DNA of 64,000 nucleotides from SZUA-430 sp965227535 (GTDB taxonomy: Bacteria > Pseudomonadota > Alphaproteobacteria > Micropepsales > Micropepsaceae), in contig OZ245761.1 of the NCBI GenBank assembly GCA_965227535.1, positions 4,898,001-4,962,000 of the forward strand. Reading direction: 5' to 3'. Numbering within the stretch: the stretch's first letter is position 1; each line of letters starts with the position of its first letter. The position numbers were made by a program, and so were the translations under genes. Shown one piece after another: positions 34,208 to 43,281 of the stretch. A model generated the notes under the pieces. It was not told the DNA's origin. It ran no database searches and saw only the letters and a list, made by a program, of their open reading frames with translations.

Positions 34208-37200
34208 ATGAAGAGTCAGATGCGCAATAAGGCGAGACTCCTCTCGCGCGTGTCGACGTTGGCCGTATTGGCCGCCGCAGGCGCCTTCGGCGCGGCCCAG
34301 CAAGCGCAAGCAGCGTGCACGACGGATAACAACCCCGGCGCGTCCGCCAGCGTAACTGTGACGGTGCCGGTGACCTGCGTGGTCATAGACGACGCCGTGA
34401 CCGGCGACGTGACAAACGAAACCCTGGTCGGCGACCCGGGTGCGGGCTTCATTCCGTTCGAGATTAGCGCCAACGTCGGTGGTCAGGTGATCAACGATGG
34501 CAACATCTTCGGCGGCTACTTCACCGGCAAGGGCATCGAAGCCGGCGCGCTGACGATCTTCAACGATGCGACGATCACAGGCGGCATCGTCAACAACCTG
34601 GCCATCACCTCAACGACGGGCAACGGAATCCAGCTTGGCCTCGGCGGCGAGAATGGCGGCGGTAACGTCCTGGGGGGCATTACGAACACCGACGACATCT
34701 CGTCGGGCGGCCGTTATGGCATTGCGGCGTTGGATGGATCACTCTCAGGCGGCATCACCAACCAGAACAACTCGACGATCAGCGGCGGCCTCGCTGCCAT
34801 CTTTGTGTCGAATGAGTTTGGCGCCTGGTCGGGTGACATCACCAACTCCGGTCAAATTTCGGGCCTGAACGCTGCGATCCAATTGGGCGGAGACGGCGGC
34901 GAAAATCCGGCCAACATCAATTTCAATGGCGGCATCGTCAACCATTTCAACGGGACCATCGACAGTTCGGGCGGTCCGGCGATCAACATCACCCAGGATG
35001 TCGCAACCTTCACCGGCGGTATCAGCAACGACGGCGAAATCTCCGGTGGGTCCGACGGCATTATCATCGACGCGCAATCCTTTTCGGGCGGCGTCTTCAA
35101 CAATGGCGGCGCGGCGATCGAAGGTCTGAGCGGCGATGCAATCCGCTCTTCGGCCAACAGCTGGTCCGGCGGCCTGACCAACTTCGGACTCATTTCCGGC
35201 GCCCAGGACGGCTTCGATTTCTCGGGCGGCGGCGAGTTATCGTCGTTCTCGGGAAACATCGTCAATGGCGGCCAGATCATCGGCGGCGGCAGCAGCGCGA
35301 CGGCCGTTCGCATTAATGCCGACACGTTCGCGGGCAACATCACCAACAGTGGCAGCATGTCCGGCGGCCGCGTTGGCGTTTCTATTAGCGCCAACGATAT
35401 TTCGTCCGGCGACGGCACGGCCGCGTTCACGAACACGGGCACGATCAGTGGTGGCTACGTCGGCGTCAGCGTCTTCGGCGATAACGTGGATATGGACTTC
35501 ACGAACAATTCCAGCGATCCGTTGCTGTTCCCGCCAGGTGTAATCACCGGCGGCAATGGCGCCGCCGTGCTTCTCGCTGCCGAGACGCTCTGGGAAGGTA
35601 ACATCACGAACACCGGAACCCTTTCTGGTGAATATGGCATGGTCGTGAACGGGTTCTCCGACGGCTTCATCTTCTCGTCGGGTGGCGACTACGCGGGCAC
35701 GATCACCAATAGCGGCTTGATGCAGGGCGAAACCGTCGGCCTCTTCATCTCGGGCGACGGCTTCGACGGCAACCTAGTCAACGCAGCCGGCGGTCAGCTG
35801 ATCGGGACATCGACTGAGGCCACCAGCTCGGTCGCGGGCCTCGTCGTCTCGGTGAACAGCTGGAACGGCAACATTACGAACTCGGGTCTGATCCAAGGCT
35901 CGGTCACCGGCGCTTATGTTTTCGCCAACACGTTCACCGGCGACATCGTCAACGACGGTCAGATCAGCGGCGGCGCCGGCAGCATCAGTCAGGCGCTGTT
36001 CGATCCGGGCCTTGTCGTCTCGGTCGGAACTTACAACGGCAATATCACGAATAACGGCACGCTCGATGCCGTCACTCAAGCGCTCTATGTCGACGTCGGG
36101 ACGCTCAACGGCACCATCACAAACACCGGTACGATCGAAGCGACCGGCCTGGGCAACACGGCGGTGCTGCTCGAAGTCGGCAACGGCGCGCAGTTCACGA
36201 ACACCGGCGGCGGCCTGATCCTGGGCGACGTCGTGTTCGGCGGCAAAGCGTCGTACGAATTCGTGGCAGAGAGTGGCGGCCTCGAAGGGCAGCTGCTCGG
36301 CGAAGCAGACAGCTTCACGACCCTCAACGACGACACCATCACCGTCCAGAACGGCACGCACTACTTCTTCTTCGAAGGCAAATCGACCGCCCCGGGCATC
36401 GATAACTTCGCGGCCCTCAATGTCGAAGATGGCGGCACGGCGGTGTTGGGTTCGCGGTTCGTCGGCGACAGCAATGGCAGCTCGGAGTTCCACGCCAACG
36501 TCGACAACGTCCACGTCAACGACGGCGGCACGCTCTACATCGACCAGGGGGCAACGCTCGCGGTCGCCAACAACTACACGCAAGGCCCCAACGGCACCGT
36601 GATGTTCTATCTCGGCGCGCCGGGCGGCTCCGGCTTCTCCAGCCTCACCGGCGTGCAGACTGCAGGCGCCGGCGACTACGGCCAAATCCTCGTCGAAGGC
36701 ACGGCCACGTTGGACGGCAACATCGCAGCCTTCCTCGATCCGGCCTTCGGCTCGGCGAACCCCGATCTTGAAGCCGTCGAGTACAACGACGTAATCGTCG
36801 CCGACGACATCGTCGGCGACTTCTCGACGCTGGCGCTCATCAACAGCAACTCGATCTTCCAGCTCGACCAAATCATCGACGGCAACACCGTCGACCTGCG
36901 CGTACAGCGCACGGCCGACGTCGGCCACATCGGCAGCTTGCCGGGCATCGTGGTGGAGATTGCCGGTCCGTGGAAGTCGATGGTCAACGATCGGTCCAAC
37001 GGCATCGGTTCGGGCTCATGCGGCCTGGCGGGCGCCGCCGGCGGTGGGTGCTTCAATCAGTTCGCACAAAGCGGACCGGGCGCAGGCCAGGTCATGACCG
37101 ACGCCTCGCCGGGCGACGATCCGTTCGGTTGGCTGCGCACGGGCGTACGCCGCGTCGGCGAGACGGCCGTTTGGGGCCGCGCAGTAGGCGTCTGGGGTGA

Positions 37201-37981
37201 AACCGATGGCGACGCCGGTACATCCGGAACGGACTTCGATGTCGTGGGCGGTATCGTCGGCGTCGATCACGTCTTCTCGCCGCTGTTGCTGGCCGGTGTG
37301 GCCGGTCAGTGGACGACGTCGGACATCGACTTCAACGGCCTGCCCGACAACGCCGAAGTCGACAGCCTCGAACTCGGCGCCTACATGTCCTATGGCGACA
37401 CGCGTCTCTATCTGAACGCCAACGCCAGCGTCATCTGGCACGACATCGAAGTGAACCGCTTCGGCATCGGCACGCAGGCGTTCGGCGACTACGACGGCAC
37501 GACCATCTCGGGCTATGTCGAAGCCGGCAAGATCTTCGAGACGCAAAGCGGCTTCCGCATTCAGCCTCTAGTGGCGTTGAGCTACGCTCATCTTGAGACG
37601 GACGCTTACAGCGAAACGGGCACGGGCACGCTGCTCAACGTCTTCGATTCCGAATTCGATACGTTGAAGAGCAATATCGGCGCGCGCTTCGCGTATCCGA
37701 TCGCCATGCAGTCGGGCCGCAAGCTGGTGCCGGAAGCGAGAATCGTCTGGGCGCACGAGTTCATGGACGATCAATCCTCGTTCCTGGCCACGATCCAAGG
37801 CGGCCTGCCGACACCCAGCCTGATCGTCGGCGAACAATACTCGCGCGACACGCTGATCCTGGGCACGGGCCTGACGGCGCCGCTGTCGGACTCGACGACG
37901 CTGTTCATCGATTACGATGCCGGCCTCAACGAAGACATCACGACCCACACCCTGTCGGCGGGCTTCCGCACGCGCTGGTAA
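34208..37981 (+). CDS. Large autotransporter (type Va secretion)
   Basis: A 1257-residue protein with an extended signal peptide (to QQAQA near residue 36), a passenger of about 900 residues and a C-terminal autotransporter beta-barrel of about 270 residues starting near WLRTGVRRVGETAVWGRAV and ending FRTRW. The passenger consists of many degenerate 25-40 residue repeats built on [F/W]xGxITNxGxIxG, as in beta-helical autotransporters, followed by a pertactin-like segment. Two cysteines (residues 938 and 948) lie just before the barrel. The ATG at 34208 has GAGG 6 bases upstream; earlier starts are possible. No protease or adhesin active site was recognised. Confidence 0.92.
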   Translation: MKSQMRNKARLLSRVSTLAVLAAAGAFGAAQQAQAACTTDNNPGASASVTVTVPVTCVVIDDAVTGDVTNETLVGDPGAGFIPFEISANVGGQVINDGNIFGGYFTGKGIEAGALTIFNDATITGGIVNNLAITSTTGNGIQLGLGGENGGGNVLGGITNTDDISSGGRYGIAALDGSLSGGITNQNNSTISGGLAAIFVSNEFGAWSGDITNSGQISGLNAAIQLGGDGGENPANINFNGGIVNHFNGTIDSSGGPAINITQDVATFTGGISNDGEISGGSDGIIIDAQSFSGGVFNNGGAAIEGLSGDAIRSSANSWSGGLTNFGLISGAQDGFDFSGGGELSSFSGNIVNGGQIIGGGSSATAVRINADTFAGNITNSGSMSGGRVGVSISANDISSGDGTAAFTNTGTISGGYVGVSVFGDNVDMDFTNNSSDPLLFPPGVITGGNGAAVLLAAETLWEGNITNTGTLSGEYGMVVNGFSDGFIFSSGGDYAGTITNSGLMQGETVGLFISGDGFDGNLVNAAGGQLIGTSTEATSSVAGLVVSVNSWNGNITNSGLIQGSVTGAYVFANTFTGDIVNDGQISGGAGSISQALFDPGLVVSVGTYNGNITNNGTLDAVTQALYVDVGTLNGTITNTGTIEATGLGNTAVLLEVGNGAQFTNTGGGLILGDVVFGGKASYEFVAESGGLEGQLLGEADSFTTLNDDTITVQNGTHYFFFEGKSTAPGIDNFAALNVEDGGTAVLGSRFVGDSNGSSEFHANVDNVHVNDGGTLYIDQGATLAVANNYTQGPNGTVMFYLGAPGGSGFSSLTGVQTAGAGDYGQILVEGTATLDGNIAAFLDPAFGSANPDLEAVEYNDVIVADDIVGDFSTLALINSNSIFQLDQIIDGNTVDLRVQRTADVGHIGSLPGIVVEIAGPWKSMVNDRSNGIGSGSCGLAGAAGGGCFNQFAQSGPGAGQVMTDASPGDDPFGWLRTGVRRVGETAVWGRAVGVWGETDGDAGTSGTDFDVVGGIVGVDHVFSPLLLAGVAGQWTTSDIDFNGLPDNAEVDSLELGAYMSYGDTRLYLNANASVIWHDIEVNRFGIGTQAFGDYDGTTISGYVEAGKIFETQSGFRIQPLVALSYAHLETDAYSETGTGTLLNVFDSEFDTLKSNIGARFAYPIAMQSGRKLVPEARIVWAHEFMDDQSSFLATIQGGLPTPSLIVGEQYSRDTLILGTGLTAPLSDSTTLFIDYDAGLNEDITTHTLSAGFRTRW

Positions 37982-38001
37982 AGTCGGTTTCGAACGAATG
38001 C

Positions 38002-38030
38002 GAAGGGGCCCAACGGGCCCCTTCTTAGTT
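38002..38030 (+). terminator. Rho-independent terminator of the autotransporter unit
   Basis: A perfect 10-bp stem GAAGGGGCCC/GGGCCCCTTC with a 3-base loop, followed by TTAGTTT, beginning 20 bases after the autotransporter stop. Confidence 0.9.
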
Positions 38031-38288
38031 TCTAGGGCGCCTTCGGCTTCGACAGAGCGGTGGCGATTCAGTTTCACCACAAAGCCTCAAAGAACACGAA
38101 GGCTCAGGAAGGTGTTTGCGCCGCAGGCGATGAAGTATGAGCGGCGCTGCGCGCCGAGTTTCTAGGGCGCCTTCGGCTTCGACAGAGCGGTGGCGATTCA
38201 GTTTCACCACAAAGCCTCAAAGAACACGAAGGCTCACGAAGGTGTTTGCGCCGCAGGCGATGGAAACATGAACGGCGCTGCGCGCCGA
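38028..38288. repeat. Tandem direct repeat, two copies of about 130 bases
   Basis: Copy 1 is 38028-38157 (130 bases) and copy 2 is 38158-38288 (131 bases). They are nearly identical except for one substitution in the GGCTCA(G/C)GAAGG stretch and a short variable patch near the 3' end. Each ends in the self-complementary run CGGCGCTGCGCGCCG. No convincing coding frame runs through both copies. The array starts in the T-tail of the autotransporter terminator. Confidence 0.9.
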
Positions 38289-38300
38289 AGGAAAGCTCTA

Positions 38301-38344
38301 GCTTCGTGAACCTTCGTGTTCTTCGAGGCTTCGTGGTGAAGCTG
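38301..38344. repeat. Inverted partial copy of the 130-base repeat
   Basis: These 44 bases match the reverse complement of 38199-38242 in copy 2 at 39 of 44 positions, so the array could fold into a large stem-loop. The inner sequence (ACACGAAGG, CTTCGTGTTCTT) resembles dispersed repeats found in unrelated high-GC genomes. Confidence 0.8.
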
Positions 38345-38379
38345 ACTCTCCCCCGCACCCCCGCCTCAAGTAACGCGCG

Positions 38380-40596
38380 TTAGAACCGCATCAAATGCCC
38401 GATCCGCACGGAAGCCTGCGTCGTGCCCGACCGGTAATGCGCGCCGTTGATGAGATCGCCGCTCTCGCCAAGCGATACGAAGACCTCGGACCCCGGCATG
38501 AATTCCCAGCGGTATCGCGCCGACAAGCCGAACGCCTCGGAGATGTTGTCGTACTGCGTTTGCGTCTTCAGCTGCATGTCCGGCGTGAAGTTCAGCGTGA
38601 CGTTCAATGCCCAAATCTGAATCTCAAGATCGCCGGTCGGCAGCGTGATGTTGTAGAACGAATGCTCCGCCCCGATCTCCCAAGATGTATCCGGCCGCCA
38701 GCTAAGGGACAGATACGTCCGCAAAAGATCGCCGTCGAAGTAGCTGCAACACTCGACCTCCGCGACCGCCGCAAACGGCCGACCGATCGCCGATTCCAGA
38801 TAGAGCTTCGCGTTCGTCCACGTATACTCGTTCGCCGGCACCAGAACGTCGCGCGGCAGGAAAAACGGCTCGCGGATGTTCTCATACAGATTGAACACAT
38901 CCAGGAACACCGCATCGGTATCCTGCGTCATGAACCCGAACCACCCGCCGTTCTCGCGCGACTCGAGTACGTTCTCGAGGTCGGTCGTGAAGTGATACCA
39001 AGTCCCCGTCTCGAAAAACCGCACCCAAGAATCCTTCGGCCGCGGTTGCCAAAAGAAATTGCCGTCATAAAGCCGGATGCCGGGCCGGTTCACGAAGCCC
39101 AACGCCGGATAGAAATTTTCACCCACTTCCTTGAACTGAAAGCGCGCCGAGAACGGCTGGTTCGGATACGAAAGATGCGCGCCGAATGAATCGTCGTCGC
39201 CGTAAACGTCCGAGAAACTGCGCTCATAAAAGAAGTCGGCTTTGAACGTATCGCCGTCGAACCAAGTCGAATTGCGATACTGAAAGTCCGCCCCCGCAAC
39301 CGTGTTCTCGGTCAGCCCCGTAGGATCGCCGTTCGTGAAAACGATCCCAAGTTCCGACTCCCCGAACACCGGCTGCGTGATCCGCGCCGCAGACAAGATC
39401 TGCCCCTCGTACTGCTCGGTCCCTTCCGCCGCCACGATAAGCCCGCCGACCCCCAGCGATCCGATCTGGCCCGAAAGCTTGCCGCCGGCGACGATGTCGA
39501 CGGGAAACCCGTCAACGAGGCCGATATTCCGAGAGAAGAACGGCCGGCCATTGACCGAATCGGCAAGATTATTGCCGCCGAATTCGAAGACCGAAGCGTC
39601 CTGCAGAAAGAAGTCGCGCGTCTCCGGAAAGAACAACCCGAAGCGGCCGGTATTGACCTTCCGCGCGTCGAGCGGCGTGTCGGAGAAATCGGTGTTGAAG
39701 GTCAGCGTCCCGGTCAGCGCCGGCGTGATCTTGTAATAGGCGTTACCCGACGGTTCGAAACGGACATCATCCTCACGCGGCGGTTCCCATTCGTGCTTGT
39801 AACGCATGCTTCCGTAGAGCTTGAGATCAAGCCCTAAGCCCTGCGCCGTTCCGGCGACGGCTTGCAAAGTTCCTGACCGCGAAATGTCGACCGAGGGCAG
39901 CTGATTACGGATCTGCGACCAGCGGATGCGCTCCCCCTTGCGCCGGATCAACCGGAAGAGATCGAAGCCCCAATCGCCCCGCGCCACATCGTAAGAGATG
40001 CTGCGGAACGGGATCGCGACCTCCGCCATCCAACCGTCGGCCACGCGCCGCGCCTTCGCGCTCCAAATCGTATTCCATTCGGGCAAGAACGACGTGTTGT
40101 TCTCGATCAAAGAATCCGACCGCGCGCCAAGCGGATTGACTTCGAACGCATACCCGTCGCGCCGCGACATGTAGGGATCAAGATAGATCCGGAACACGTC
40201 GTCCTTCGAGATATCGCCGTCGCGCGCCTTGATCGACGCGGTCACCTTGTCCGGCTCGCTGTCATAGGCGTGGAGCGAGAAATAGAGATTGTTCTCATCG
40301 TATAGCACGCGCACGACGGTGCGCTCGCTGCCGGGCGCGCCTTCCTTCGGCTCGAGTTGATAGAACTCGTCGATCGCCGGCGCCCGCTGCCACACGGGGT
40401 CCGAGACATCGCCGTCGATCACCGGCGCCTGCGCACTGTCGATGCGCGTCGCAACAGCCGAAGGCTGGTAGGTCGAAAAATCGCGCACGGGCGCGGTCTC
40501 GGCAGCGAACGCCGAACCACCCGCGACTATCCCCGCAAGCATCACCACGACCCGCGCAATGGATTGCGCGAGTCCGTCCCCCCGTCGAGCGCGCAT
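38380..40596 (-). CDS. DUF5916 protein with N-terminal CBM9-like domain, outer-membrane-associated
   Basis: A 738-residue secreted protein. After a signal peptide (ending SAFAAE) an N-terminal carbohydrate-binding family 9-like domain runs to about residue 220 (PVIDGDVSDPVWQRA, VRVLYDENNLYFSLHAYD, GYAFEVNPLGARSD). The C-terminal part (LTFNTDFSDTPLDARKVNTGRFGLFFPETRDFFLQ) is DUF5916, predicted to form an outer-membrane beta-barrel, and ends in Phe (RIGHLMRF). The function is unknown; homologues are common in Bacteroidota and Hyphomonadaceae. The ATG at 40596 has GGGGGAG upstream. It stands alone on the minus strand. Confidence 0.88.
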   Translation of the reverse strand: MRARRGDGLAQSIARVVVMLAGIVAGGSAFAAETAPVRDFSTYQPSAVATRIDSAQAPVIDGDVSDPVWQRAPAIDEFYQLEPKEGAPGSERTVVRVLYDENNLYFSLHAYDSEPDKVTASIKARDGDISKDDVFRIYLDPYMSRRDGYAFEVNPLGARSDSLIENNTSFLPEWNTIWSAKARRVADGWMAEVAIPFRSISYDVARGDWGFDLFRLIRRKGERIRWSQIRNQLPSVDISRSGTLQAVAGTAQGLGLDLKLYGSMRYKHEWEPPREDDVRFEPSGNAYYKITPALTGTLTFNTDFSDTPLDARKVNTGRFGLFFPETRDFFLQDASVFEFGGNNLADSVNGRPFFSRNIGLVDGFPVDIVAGGKLSGQIGSLGVGGLIVAAEGTEQYEGQILSAARITQPVFGESELGIVFTNGDPTGLTENTVAGADFQYRNSTWFDGDTFKADFFYERSFSDVYGDDDSFGAHLSYPNQPFSARFQFKEVGENFYPALGFVNRPGIRLYDGNFFWQPRPKDSWVRFFETGTWYHFTTDLENVLESRENGGWFGFMTQDTDAVFLDVFNLYENIREPFFLPRDVLVPANEYTWTNAKLYLESAIGRPFAAVAEVECCSYFDGDLLRTYLSLSWRPDTSWEIGAEHSFYNITLPTGDLEIQIWALNVTLNFTPDMQLKTQTQYDNISEAFGLSARYRWEFMPGSEVFVSLGESGDLINGAHYRSGTTQASVRIGHLMRF

Positions 40597-40869
40597 CTCT
40601 CCCCCGCGAACCCTCCGTACACAGACAACATAAGGACCCGGACACACGCCCGTTAAATTTCGCTGAGATGGTTCACGAGCGGGTGAGGCCGGCGCGGCCT
40701 TGCGACGGACGGACGAAAAATGCCGTCGCGCAAAGGCAACAGCCGGGCGCCGTCACGCCCCGCGTAAGCATGAATCAATTACAGGTTGCTACCCTCCGTG
40801 GTTAATCTGCTATACGGTTACAACCTAGGGGACAGTGACTTTTCGTACCGGTGCCGGGGGGCCCAGCTA

Positions 40870-42054
40870 ATGGGATCGCTGATTCTGTTTGTTTTGGGCG
40901 TTGCCGCCCCGTTGGCGGCCGCGCTGGCGGTGATGTGGCTCGAAGAGCGCCGCCGCGCTTACGTCCGAATGCACTTCGAACGCGTGTCACGTGACAACCG
41001 TGGGCTGAAACTCGCGCTATCGACGAAAGAGACCAAAGCCGTTGGCGAGGCTGCGGCCGCCGTCAGTGTCCCTGCCAACGTCGATCCCAAGGAAGTGAAC
41101 CGCCTCGTCACCCAACTTGCCGAAGCCGGCATTCTGATGGAGTGGCTTCGTCTCGGCCTGAAATCGCCGTCCGAAGTCAGCGCTCATCTGCTCGGCGTCA
41201 GCGAGCAAGAAGCAGACATGATCCACCAGGCGACGTCCGAATGGGGCGCGCACGGTGTCGCTGCCGCGCTGGATCGTCTGAAGGGCCGTCTCGCGGCCGT
41301 CGCCGAAATGGAAATGGTCTGGGCCGACCCGCATTCGCACGGCGACCGCGACGCGTCCGCGATGCTCGAACGCACGATGTGGGTGTTCGAACCGGAATAC
41401 GTAGTGGGTGAGGGGCGCTTTGCCGTCGACCCGCAAATCGGCGCCGTGTCAAAGCCCGCCGTCGGCGCCTCGCTCGCGCCCGGCCAGAACAAGGACGGCG
41501 AACCGACGCTCGTTGTCGAACTCAGGAACGCCCGCGTCACCATCGGCGCAGAGCAGCAGCTGCAAGCCTGGAACAACGTCCGCGAACTCATCCGCGGCGG
41601 CCACGTGCGCGAGCGCGACCCGGTCGAAGTCTTCGTCGTCGGCGGCAGCGTGGACGAACTGGAAGCCAATCCGCGCGTCGAAGGCCGCTACCGCAACGTC
41701 CGCATCACCTCATACGACTACGCGCATTTGATTGCGCGCGCGAAACGCCTGACGTTCGGTCTCTATGACGAACTGAAGGACGTCTCGCCGTTCCTGCGCC
41801 AACACCGCGAAGCGATCGCCACCGCTGAACAACACGCGGCCGACGAAGCCGCGACGGAAGCTTCCGGCGTGTCGGTCGAGGACGACATCGTCCGTCCCGC
41901 CGACGAAGCCGACACTGTGCGCCACGCGGAATACGCCGAAGCGTCACAGCCTCACGGCGGCACCGAACCCGAGCCACCGCCGCAAACACGCCGGAGCGGT
42001 TTCGGCGGCGACCACATCGTCATCGGTCAGCGCAAGCAACAAGCCGCGCAGTGA
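40870..42054 (+). CDS. Membrane-anchored protein with a degenerate PD-(D/E)XK (Shedu/DUF4263-like) domain
   Basis: A 394-residue protein. Residues 2-24 form one membrane helix, residues 75-150 are helical, and residues 166-310 resemble the Shedu/DUF4263 nuclease module: LERTMWVFEPEY (166-177), a core strand with TLVVELRN (213-220) in the place of the nuclease ExK strand, a helix with QQLQAW, a strand PVEVFVVGG and the closing TSYDYAHLIARAK (280-292). The expected Lys is Arg (E217-L-R219) and the preceding acidic residue is not clear, so activity is doubtful. The C-terminal 80 residues are acidic and disordered. It overlaps the GNAT gene (GTGA). The family assignment is by eye and moderate. 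Confidence 0.5.
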   Translation: MGSLILFVLGVAAPLAAALAVMWLEERRRAYVRMHFERVSRDNRGLKLALSTKETKAVGEAAAAVSVPANVDPKEVNRLVTQLAEAGILMEWLRLGLKSPSEVSAHLLGVSEQEADMIHQATSEWGAHGVAAALDRLKGRLAAVAEMEMVWADPHSHGDRDASAMLERTMWVFEPEYVVGEGRFAVDPQIGAVSKPAVGASLAPGQNKDGEPTLVVELRNARVTIGAEQQLQAWNNVRELIRGGHVRERDPVEVFVVGGSVDELEANPRVEGRYRNVRITSYDYAHLIARAKRLTFGLYDELKDVSPFLRQHREAIATAEQHAADEAATEASGVSVEDDIVRPADEADTVRHAEYAEASQPHGGTEPEPPPQTRRSGFGGDHIVIGQRKQQAAQ

Positions 42055-42509
42055 CGCCGGCCTACAATCTGGTCCCCTACGACGTCGCGCATCTGCCCGA
42101 GCTAACGGATCTTTGGGTTGCCGCCTGGAACAAGGCGATGCCGGCGATTGATTTCGAAACCCGCCGCAGCTGGTTCGTCGATCATCTGATTGCCATGCAT
42201 GACCGCGGCGTCGAAGTGATGTGCGCGTTCGATCCCGCGACCGGCAACATGGCCGGCTTCATCACGCTTGAGACGGCCAGTGGCCATATCGACCAACTGG
42301 CCGTGGCGCCGGCGTATTGGAGCAGAGAGGTGGCGGACGCGCTCATCGCTCACGCCAAATCACGCGCGCCCTGCGCGCTCAGGCTCGAAGTGAATCAGGA
42401 CAATCCACGCGCGGTGCGCTTCTACGAGAAGAACGGCTTCCACCGCCGCGCTGCCGGAATGAATCCGACGTCAGGTCTGAAAACCTGGCGCTACGAGTGG
42501 AAGCCGTAA
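42051..42509 (+). CDS. GNAT-family N-acetyltransferase
   Basis: A 152-residue acetyltransferase. The acetyl-CoA region is recognisable from the core strand IDQLAVAPAYWSREVADALIAHA and the C-terminal LEVNQDNPRAVRFYEKNGFHRR. The GTG start overlaps the stop of the preceding membrane-anchored gene by 4 bases, so the two are translationally coupled. The substrate is unknown. Confidence 0.88.
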   Translation: MTPAYNLVPYDVAHLPELTDLWVAAWNKAMPAIDFETRRSWFVDHLIAMHDRGVEVMCAFDPATGNMAGFITLETASGHIDQLAVAPAYWSREVADALIAHAKSRAPCALRLEVNQDNPRAVRFYEKNGFHRRAAGMNPTSGLKTWRYEWKP

Positions 42510-42526
42510 CTGCTTTCAGCGGCACG

Positions 42527-42700
42527 CTAAGTTGCAGGCGGCGTGCGAACGAAGCCGAAGATCAGACTGAGTACGAACAGCGCGATAAACACAAAGAAGA
42601 TGATCTGCGCGATACCGGCAGACGCCGACGCAATCAGGCCGAAGCCGAACAGGCCGGCGATCACGGCGACGGCTAAGAATGCCAATGCCCAAGTCAACAT
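42527..42700 (-). CDS. DUF1328 small membrane protein (YtjA-like)
   Basis: A 57-residue protein with two hydrophobic helices: MLTWALAFLAVAVIAGLFGFG and AGIAQIIFFVFIALFVLSLIFG. This is the DUF1328/YtjA pattern. The ATG at 42700 has GGAGG 8 bases upstream. An EcfG-type promoter lies 53 bases upstream, so it is a likely general stress response gene. Its function is unknown. Confidence 0.9.
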   Translation of the reverse strand: MLTWALAFLAVAVIAGLFGFGLIASASAGIAQIIFFVFIALFVLSLIFGFVRTPPAT

Positions 42701-42752
42701 GTGGAAGTCCTCCAAAACCTCGCCGCGGGTTGCCCGCCGCGTCGGGAGAGGT

Positions 42753-42777
42753 AACGCGACGTTGCTGGCTAGGTTCC
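42753..42777 (-). promoter_or_regulatory. EcfG-type promoter of the DUF1328 gene
   Basis: On the minus strand GGAAC (42777-42773), 16 bases, then CGTT (42756-42753): an exact match to the alphaproteobacterial general stress sigma consensus. The -10 element is 53 bases before the start codon. Confidence 0.85.
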
Positions 42778-42865
42778 TGCGCTTTCACGCGAATCGGCCA
42801 GCGAAGCGGTTACCGAAATGGCCGCGCACTGGACTTCAGTTCCCCGGCTGCCTATTTTTGGCAGC

Positions 42866-43162
42866 ATGGGTACGGCAAAAACGACTCGGTTGACCGAACA
42901 GCAGTTCGCCCGCGTGGCGCGCGCGCTGGCTGAGCCGCGCCGCTACCAGATCCTCAAGGAACTGGGCGCCTGCAAGGATTCCATGATGTCCTGCAGCAGC
43001 GTCAACAAGGCTCACCGCGTCAGCGCGGCGACGCTGTCCCATCACTTCAAGGAATTGGAGACGGCGGGGCTGATCGAGATCGTACGCGAAGGCAAATTCG
43101 CCAATCTGATCCTCCAGCGCGACGTTTTGCGCGCCTATTTGGACCAACTCGCGAAGATTTAA
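42866..43162 (+). CDS. ArsR-like winged-helix transcriptional regulator
   Basis: A 98-residue regulator. The core is ALAEPRRYQILKEL and SAATLSHHFKELETAGLIEIVREGKFANL, the recognition helix and wing of the ArsR family. Cys in ELGACKDSMMSCSS could be sensory. The ATG at 42866 (MGTAKTT) is preferred over one 48 bases earlier. It lies 136 bases before an SDR gene on the same strand and probably represses it through the palindrome between them. Confidence 0.88.
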   Translation: MGTAKTTRLTEQQFARVARALAEPRRYQILKELGACKDSMMSCSSVNKAHRVSAATLSHHFKELETAGLIEIVREGKFANLILQRDVLRAYLDQLAKI

Positions 43163-43235
43163 GCACGCAAGCTTTGCGTGAAATCGCATCGCGCTGCCCA
43201 ACAATTAGACACTTATAAAATTATCGAACAACGGG

Positions 43236-43281
43236 TTGACCGGTCGCCGCCTGACACTTAGATGTGCATCTAATCATCTAA
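43236..43281 (+). promoter_or_regulatory. Candidate promoter and operator of the SDR gene
   Basis: A possible -35 TTGACC at 43236-43241 and -10 TAGATG at 43259-43264 are 17 bases apart. The -10 lies within the inverted repeat TTAGATG-TG-CATCTAA (43258-43273), followed by another CATCTAA half-site (43275-43281). This is the placement expected for an ArsR-type repressor site. Confidence 0.55.

Noticed and set aside
38028..38344. A CRISPR-like array
   Set aside because: The copies are 130 bases long, contiguous without spacers, and the third copy is inverted. No cas genes are present.
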